From Macrophomina tecta (lineage: Eukaryota > Ascomycota > Dothideomycetes > Botryosphaeriales > Botryosphaeriaceae), in the NCBI GenBank assembly GCA_024180945.1, contig JAKSGN010000006.1, forward strand, positions 682,001 to 746,000: DNA of 64,000 bases, read 5' to 3'. The translations under genes and the position numbers were made by a program. Under the pieces are notes generated by a model. It was not told where the DNA came from. It saw nothing but the letters and a program-made list of their open reading frames with translations, and made no database searches. Positions 57,844 through 64,000 of the stretch are shown in pieces (position 1 is the first letter of the stretch; each line of letters starts with the position of its first letter).

Positions 57844-59164
57844 TTACCGTCTGAGCAGTGCCGCCCTCTGCACTGCAAACCTGCGCTCAATCTCCGCATT
57901 CTCTGCCGCCTCCTTTCTTCTCCGATGCTCCGACTTCAACCTCTCATCCTGCTCCATCTTCCTCCTATCCTCTGCAAAACGTCAGCATACTCTCGTGCAT
58001 ACCAAGCTTTTAAGGAAAAGAAAGAAAGAAAGAAAAAAGGGAGGAAGAGATAAATCACTCACCTCTACTCAAAACCGGCAACCCCAGCTCTTCCCCCTCC
58101 CTAATCCCGACCCCCCACCTCCTCTCCACCAGCGTCCGACTCCCCAACACGACCTCGGACGGCAGCCCCCTAAAAACCACAAACGTGTCCAGACACGGGC
58201 GCAGACTCCCCTCGAATCGCCATCCCACCTTGACCGCTGCCGCGGCTGGCAGCACCGCGCCACTGCCCGGCATGACGACGTCGGGCCCGGCGTACCGCAG
58301 CGCCGTGGCGCCGAGCCGGGCGACGAGGTCCGCATCGATGAAGTTGAGCTCGGCGGCGGCGGGGCAGCACAGGGCTGAGACGGGGGCGGAGGCGCGGGCG
58401 TCGCGCGCCGAGTGCAGGACGAGCGGGATGTGGGTCGTGGCGCGGCGGTTCGCGGGGATGACGGGGAAGAGGGTGACGTCCGGGGCCGGGGCGCGGATCT
58501 CGATGCGCGGCGTGGGCGGGGCTTCGGGGACTGGGGGCGGGAAGGTAGGGGCGCGGCGGAGGGTCACGGCGCGAAGGGGGCGAGCGGTAGGGGATGGGGA
58601 GATGGTGGTGGCGTCGAGCTGCTCGAGCATGGCGTCCCAGGTGCGTTTGCGGGTCATGCGGCGCAGGGGGATGATGGCCGGCGGGTTGAGTTCTTCGTAG
58701 TCGCGGAGGAGGGTCTGCAGGCTGCGGGGCGTGACTTGGGCGAGCGGGTAGATGGGGCGGGTGTGTGAGAGCTCGAAGGTGGAATCGTAGTTGAGGCGGG
58801 CGAGGCGCGGGAGGACGGTGTCGTGGCTGATGGCCTCGGCTTGGATGGAGGTGCGGAGACGAGTTTCTCCTGCGAGGCGGAAGGCGTCGTGGCCGGTGTA
58901 GACAACAGCGTGGTGGTCTTGCTTGGAGCGTACGTCTTCGCGAGTGCAGCCTTGGTCTTCATAGGTCTTTATAAGCCTGGAAAAAGTATTAGCGATGGAG
59001 TATTACGGTATTTTGCGGTATACTGACAGGCACTGCGAAGTGTTGCGTCCACCTTTTATGACCATGCATCTGCGGTACACCGGCTTCGCGGAGCCCCTGG
59101 GAGCAAGTAGTCTCTGTTTCTTGTTGTTATAGTCGTCAAGTTCACTCTCGTGCAGTTGGTACAT
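57844..59164 (-). CDS. Protein with a degenerate retropepsin-like domain
   Basis: Three exons (59164-59028, 58976-58063, 57971-57844) give 392 residues. The N-terminal third (YNNKKQRLLAPRGSAKPVYRRC, then DHHAVVYTGHDAFRL, then LQTLLRDYEELNPPAIIPL) is unrecognised. A disordered Pro-rich linker follows. Residues ~230-340 follow the pattern of gag-type aspartic proteases: a strand where the catalytic Asp-Ser/Thr-Gly should stand (here ALCCPAAAELNFIDADLVARLG), then GWRFEGSLRPCLDTFVVFRGLPSEVVLGSRTLVERRWGV, matching the usual LP.DVILG...L...GV block. The Asp is replaced, so peptidase activity is unlikely. The last exon adds a charged coiled helix (EAAENAEIERRF). This may be a domesticated transposon-derived protein or an independent fold member; I do not know its function. 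Confidence 0.65.
58015..58038. repeat. AAAG microsatellite
   Basis: Several AAAG units in tandem lie in the second intron of the retropepsin-like gene. Confidence 0.8.
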
Positions 59165-61779
59165 AAATATCTACAACAAGTGTTAGGGAAGTTGTGCCAA
59201 GGTAAGGTGGAGTGCTTGAGACAAACCCTCCCTGGGACGAAGAATCCCCTCCAGTATTTTTCTTCGAGGGGCTGATAGTCTATTATTGGTCAGTGTATTT
59301 GGCAAGCAAGTCGGTGGGGACTGCTTACTGCGTGAGCTCTGGCTGGAAGCGTTGCTCCGAAGACCAGGGCTTGCACGGTTACGGTCCAGCATTTTGCGGA
59401 ATATTAGGGAGCTTGAGCTTGGAAGAACGACTCCAGAATCCTTTGGTAATTTGAAAAGAGCAGCGGGGCAGGCTGCAGCGGGCAAGAGGCTGGTTAAATG
59501 AGTCGGCGCCTGAGGAACGGATGACTTGCATGCGGCGGCGGACTGGCGCCTCGGGCAGGGATCCGGGAACAGCCAGAGGGCCGAGCCACCACCACGGGGG
59601 CGATGTTGGAGCTCTGCACCACCGCCGGCATGGCTCTTTACTGGCGCTGACCGCCTTCCTGGCGCAGAAGGCGGATATAAGACAGACTTCCCTGCGCATC
59701 AAGCATACAGCGGTGGAATTACGGGGAGGTAAGTCCGAAAGCGCGCTGGGAGCGCTGAAGAGGGCCATCAGCCTCGGGCTTCAGCTTTGGGGGCCAAAGC
59801 TGCCGTGTGTTGGACGAGCAGGTCATGTGGACGACAACGAGAGAGCTTCTGGCGGGAACGCGAGCAGGCGGTGACCGGAGGGTTGAGCTCAAAGTTGACG
59901 ACGTCCTGTTGAGGCGCGCAGTGGTAATGGATGGGTGGTGAAGGGGGCGCGCTGCAGGCAACTGGGCAGTGCGGGGCTTTGCTGCTGCAAAACACAAACT
60001 CAGCCCTGGGCTAGCGTGTTGCGGTCTGACACACTTACCAGATGCATTACTAGGGCTACGCGCCACTGTAATAATAACATCTCACGATTGCCTTTACCTA
60101 TTGCTTGTGGCGTTGAAATGAAAAAGACTTGTACCGTTGCTGCTGACCTCGTAAAAACAAAATATAGGCTTGCCGCTAGATGCGAGACAAAAAAAAGTTG
60201 CGTATAGCCCGTAGACCGGTCGAGTAGCTCGAAGGCGGCATATGGTTGCTCTATTCCAGCTGCGTGAAAAAAATAAATGTTTGATGCAGCGATGTTGGTA
60301 CCAAGGAGTCGTCTTCTTGTCCGCCTTCAACACACCATCATGATAATGAACATCAGTATGGCCAGTGCGAAAATTCTGAGACAGATGGAGATTGCAAGAA
60401 CGGTAGTGTCCGAGCGCGAATGTGACTGTGAGTGCGCAGGTGGGCTCGAACTTGCAGCAGTGGACGTCCGGGAGATATGAAAGAAGATGTAGAGGTTGCC
60501 TTACTAAATACCGATTGTCCAATGTAATTTCTAGTAGTGGAATAGTTCTAGAAGCATCTTTAGTCATAGTCTCGACCGTCCAGCATGCGCTTCTATTTCG
60601 CGATGATGACACCACGTAAGTAAGATTCACTTCTTGTGGTAGATCAGAGTAGCAGATATAGTGACTCAAAGTAAACCATCTGCGGTCCCTATTTCACCTT
60701 TGGTCTGATGAGGAAAGCAATCTCTTGAGGTGGGCCACATCCAATCTGATAAATGAATGAGTTCTCAAACTGGCGGCGAGATTCAGCTGTGGATCACCTG
60801 TCCCGAAACATCGGTGGTATAAGATCTGTAGTGACAGTCCTGGTAACCGACTGACGAAGATGGAAGCATTTGTCGCAGAGAACATACCAATACCACCAGA
60901 TGTAGGTATGCAAGTCGTCCAAGAGGGCAAATCAGCTGCGGGTAGCCCGTCATAATTCGTATACGCAAGCAGTCCTACGCCGGGCATGCATCTGGACATA
61001 CTGTCACGCACTCCGGCGAGGGTATGAAGGCGGCCGATAAGGGAATTAGGAACGTTATCCTATCATAGACGGTCTTGGGAGGGAAAGTAGACATACTGTT
61101 GTTGCTTCTGTCCCTGGCATAGAGCAAGGCGGAAATGGAGGGGTCATGGAGTTCTGGAGCTATTATCTGCCATAATTATGTGCCACCTTCCAGATTAATG
61201 TTCAGTGTCGAGAACGGTTTCATGTGTGCCCCATGCTCGACAAACAACCCATTATTGCCCCACCGAGGACTCGGGTCGTCCATGGCAGTGTCTCCAGGTG
61301 CACCCATCGCGGGACCAAAAAGACTACAGGTTGGAAATGAAAACAAAAAGAGCAGCAGCAACAATCAAGGGACTCCCGAAATCGCCTGAAATCTGGAGAC
61401 TTCAAGGTTTCGCTCCTTAAGAGGCCTGATTCGCTGGTGGATGGCGAGCAAGGGCACATGAGGGAGGGAGATTGGACGCCGTTAGGTTAAGACCGTCGTT
61501 GAATTGCATTGGCTTGGATTACAGGACCGATGGGTTTCAAGAAATGTTGAGCACCTGCTCGTAAAAGCGTCGCTTTCTCTTAATTGCGGTCGGTGACTGG
61601 GACCTGACACACTTTGGCAGGAAAAAAAAAAAAAAAAAAAAAAACCTAACTCCCGCTAGTAATTGTCCCAAAGACACAAGTACGACGGTCGGGGAAATAA
61701 GCAGGGCATCATCGGGGTATCTATACGCTAAAGAGCCACCTCTAGCTGCTGGAGATCAGCTTTCATAACCAAGAGGCGC
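59165..61779. other. Gene-poor region
   Basis: No intact gene is seen. Around 61010-60700 on the minus strand a 100-residue frame includes a DLPSWT motif that loosely recalls the DLPSW of HET-domain proteins, but the match is too weak to call. A 23-A run lies at 61622-61644. Confidence 0.5.
61622..61644. repeat. Homopolymer run, 23 A
   Basis: Uninterrupted A-run in intergenic DNA 0.1 kb from the end of the Rogdi-like gene. Confidence 0.9.
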
Positions 61780-62907
61780 CTATCTTCCATCATCCTCATT
61801 CTTCCCCATGACAATGTCCAAGGCTGTCCTGCTGAGAGCCACATTGTGTTCCAACGCATTCAGCTTGGCCATCGCGGCAATGAGGTTTGGGTCCTGCGTC
61901 TCCACTCGGATCTTCTCCTTCACCTTGACTTCTTGCTCACGATACTTGAAGACTTTATCCGCCTCGTCGTGAGCTGGAGCTTGCGAGACGCCGAGCGCGC
62001 CAGCCAGAGCTTTGCGTAAACCGAAGATGCTCCCCTCCTCGCCGTTCCAGGGTTCGAGTGTTCGGATCTCAAGGATGATGGCAGCTTCTTGGAGGTAAAG
62101 GTGGACGGACACTTCGGGCGGCAACGGCGGATCAAACGTCTGCATCATAAGGTAAGCAGGAACGCTTAGAAAGAGAGGCTAGGGCCAGAGGCCGCGTGTG
62201 TACGGGAGACTGTGCATTCCCACCGCACTCACCTGTTCGTCGGCCGGACGGTCCCACCACTGAGGCCGCGCCTCAAAATCTCCCTTCAAGGCCTTGCGGG
62301 CATCCTCGATATTGTCATACAGCAGCTGGAGCTGGCCGGATATGTAATTCGCGTTCTTGGCATCGCCAGCCCAGGTAGTCACATCAACGACATCGAGGCA
62401 GGAGTTTATATGGGTCCTCGCTTGGGTCAGTTGCTCAATCACCAGCGTCGAAGCTTGCGGTTGTTGCGAGATGGTGAGCGGGTACGATGTGGCGCCGCGG
62501 GGTGGAGGCAGACTAGGGAGCCGCAGCTTGATGTCCTGCAAGGCTTAGCTGTCGACGTGTGGACAGGGCAGGGCAGAGCCGCAGATTTACGTACGCCCTT
62601 CACTATACGCGTACCCACACGCGTCACGAAGCCCTTCAGGCTTTCAGACCTCACGGTGGACACGACCAAGGTGGAGCCATGTTCGGTAGGGGCAAGCAGA
62701 GCGGCGCACTCTTCAAGGCCTGCCTTGAGGGACTTCAGGGTGGTGCGCAGTGACGACAGCAGCCATTCCAGCTCGCGGGCCTAGGACGAGCCATCAGCAA
62801 GACTGTGAGAGGCAGTGCACTAGACGGGCAGAAGGTGGTACCAGGGCGGCGTCCTCCTCGCGGATAAGCTGGTCCTTGGGGATCGGCGGCCAGACTGAGG
62901 TAGCCAT
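61780..62907 (-). CDS. Rogdi/Rav2-like protein (V-ATPase assembly)
   Basis: Four exons (62907-62842, 62780-62595, 62535-62233, 62139-61780), all joined at codon boundaries, give 304 residues. The family pattern is clear: ARELEWLLSSLRTTLKSLKAGLEEC, STLVVSTVRSESLKGFVTRVGTRIVKG, DIKLRLPSLPPPRG, then INSCLDVVDVTTWAGDAKNANYISGQLQLL, ARPQWWDRPADEQ, PPLPPEVSVHLYLQEAAIILEIRTLEP and LNALEHNVALSRTALDIVMGK. These are the blocks of fungal Rogdi-domain proteins, the relatives of yeast Rav2 in the RAVE complex, which reassembles the vacuolar proton pump. The protein is probably cytosolic or at vacuolar and endosomal membranes. All four exons use good GT-AG junctions, and the start ATG precedes the conserved block by about 22 residues. 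Confidence 0.9.
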
Positions 62908-63713
62908 GGGGGAAACAGCGAATGGCGCAAGCACGGTCAAGGGAATCGGGCCTTGGACGGGGGTGGAGGGAAGCTGGAGAGAATGTTCGGTGTAGGTTAG
63001 CGTGCAGGTCGAGGGAAGCTTCACAGGTGATGTGGCTCGTTTAGGGTGCGATCTGCACGGCCGCCGGAGCGCACCGACAGCATGTGGGCGATCTGCAGCA
63101 GGCATTCCAGCGTCATGACCGCTGCGCAGGGTTCAAGCACGATGCGCCCGGCTTGTACCATTTGCTGGTTCTGCCGCGCCAGATGTCTGCGCCCTGCTGG
63201 GCCAGACGCCCGCCATGACGCCTGCCTGGCTTGCTGCTGCGGTTTCTGGCAGATGCAGACGCGGCGACGCGCAACGGGCGGCAACAAAAGCCGCGCAGCT
63301 GACCGCTTGACTGATCGCAGCGGAGACGCGGTCCACTCTGTCGAGATCAGGGCGCAGGGGGGCGCTCTTGCGCGCGGGTTCCCGGAAGGGCTAGGTTCAC
63401 GCGTGGGCGTGCTACTGGGCCCGGAAACGGTTCGCGGTGGTGTAGTGGGCTGTGAGATCATGGCGTCTTGCTTTAGCGTGCGTCTACGTCACCCTGTCAA
63501 GCCGGACTTCTGCAGCCTGCTCAAATACCTACTGCGCGCCCCGACCCGCTCTCCTAGACGCTTCCTGTTTCATCTTGCTGGCCCTGGTATGTGCAAGCCG
63601 ACCTGCAATTCGCCCAGCCTCTGTATGCGCATCTCGCTGGCCCTGCACTACCCAGCGCACATCCTCCACTCCCGGACCCTTGCGCTCCACACTCGCCTCG
63701 CTTCACTGCAACA
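62908..63713. other. Divergent promoter region
   Basis: Upstream sequence shared by the Rogdi-like gene (minus) and the SUR7-family gene (plus). A 239-codon plus-strand frame spans part of it but lacks motifs and is GC-driven. Confidence 0.55.
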
Positions 63714-64000
63714 ATGGCAGCCCGTACGACAGATCCCTTGCTCTTTGCCACTGCATCCACCCTGACCCTGCAATAGGCCCTATTCTCAGCTTCGCCGCCC
63801 TGCTCCTCCTGGCCGGCGGCATCGTCTTCCAATTCCTCGTCATTCTATCGGGTGGTGTGAGCGGCACTCCGGAAAACCAGATTTATTTCTTGCAAGCCTC
63901 GACAGACGGTGTATCTCCGTCCACGAGAAATCCGTCAAGATGGACGTTCTGGGCGGTCTGCGGTAGGGACAGCAATGGCCACAATGCCGACTGCGGTGCT
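63714..64000 (+). CDS. SUR7/PalI-family membrane protein, N-terminal part (3' truncated)
   Basis: A 10-nt first exon (63714-63723: Met-Ala-Ala plus one base) joins over a 53-bp intron to 63777-64000, which is open to the window edge. The product starts MAARPILSFAALLLLAGG, a first membrane span directly after the start as in SUR7-family proteins. The extracellular loop follows, with YFLQAST, then RWTFWAVCGRDSNGHNADCG, which carries the family's W-x2-x-C-G...C-G motif. These four-span proteins sit in eisosome-like plasma membrane domains or septa. Without the splice the start codon frame would end at a stop 63 nt later. The remaining spans lie outside the window. Confidence 0.85.

Noticed and set aside
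60094..60669. 191-codon minus-strand frame
   Set aside because: No hydrophobic pattern, domain or splice context; composition typical of non-coding AT-rich DNA.
60694..61080. Possible HET-domain fragment on the minus strand (DLPSWT motif)
   Set aside because: Only one short motif matches and the surrounding sequence does not follow the family order.
63046..63765. 239-codon plus-strand frame between Rogdi-like and SUR7-like genes
   Set aside because: No motif, mixed composition, overlaps the presumed promoter; the SUR7 start is explained better by a short spliced exon.
1..64000. CRISPR arrays, tRNA genes, rRNA and intact transposons
   Set aside because: None seen on a read-through of both strands; CRISPR is not expected in a fungal nuclear genome.

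Overview
The window is nuclear DNA of a filamentous ascomycete (Pezizomycotina). Most genes are split by 45-80 bp introns with GTRNGY donors. Families typical of these fungi are present: Zn2Cys6 regulators, a P450, Elp6, PalI/Rim9, SUR7, Ecm33, Rogdi/Rav2 and an eS4 gene with a 14-nt first exon. A dothideomycete is my best guess, by inference only. Exon joins were worked out by hand from splice signals and reading-phase arithmetic; except where noted, intact models sum to a whole number of codons.

Layout. 0-5.2 kb: 3' part of a fungal transcription factor, then a FAD monooxygenase fused to a multi-pass membrane domain. 6-12 kb: a small secreted protein with an unresolved junction, a DUF3632-like protein, a secreted RNase T1-like enzyme, and a tiny gene in which each Cys/His finger is one exon. 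14-15.5 kb: intronless GH29 alpha-L-fucosidase. 16.3-20.6 kb: a cytochrome P450 tail-to-tail with a complete Zn2Cys6 regulator. 21.7-24.5 kb: a large unknown membrane protein. 25-29.2 kb: a type III polyketide synthase between an MFS transporter with a single-base frameshift and a second, badly decayed MFS gene. 31-33.8 kb: an Ecm33-like GPI wall protein and Elp6. 34.3-37.9 kb: a TauD-type dioxygenase relic and a Dal5-type permease relic.

From 38.7 kb the content becomes housekeeping: RNA-dependent RNA polymerase, a large coiled-coil protein, 40S protein eS4, PalI/Rim9, a protein with a degenerate retropepsin-like fold, Rogdi/Rav2, and the start of a SUR7-family protein at the right edge. The left 38 kb looks like accessory sequence: secondary-metabolism and secreted enzymes mixed with dead transporters and long gene-poor gaps. 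The oxidases, regulators, transporters and type III PKS could in principle serve a shared or several metabolite pathways, but nothing in the sequence proves this.

The most unusual object is the finger-per-exon gene at 11.5-12.0 kb. All four of its introns are phase 1, and the last three fall inside the codon that becomes the zinc-ligand histidine. Splicing makes His; reading through makes Arg.
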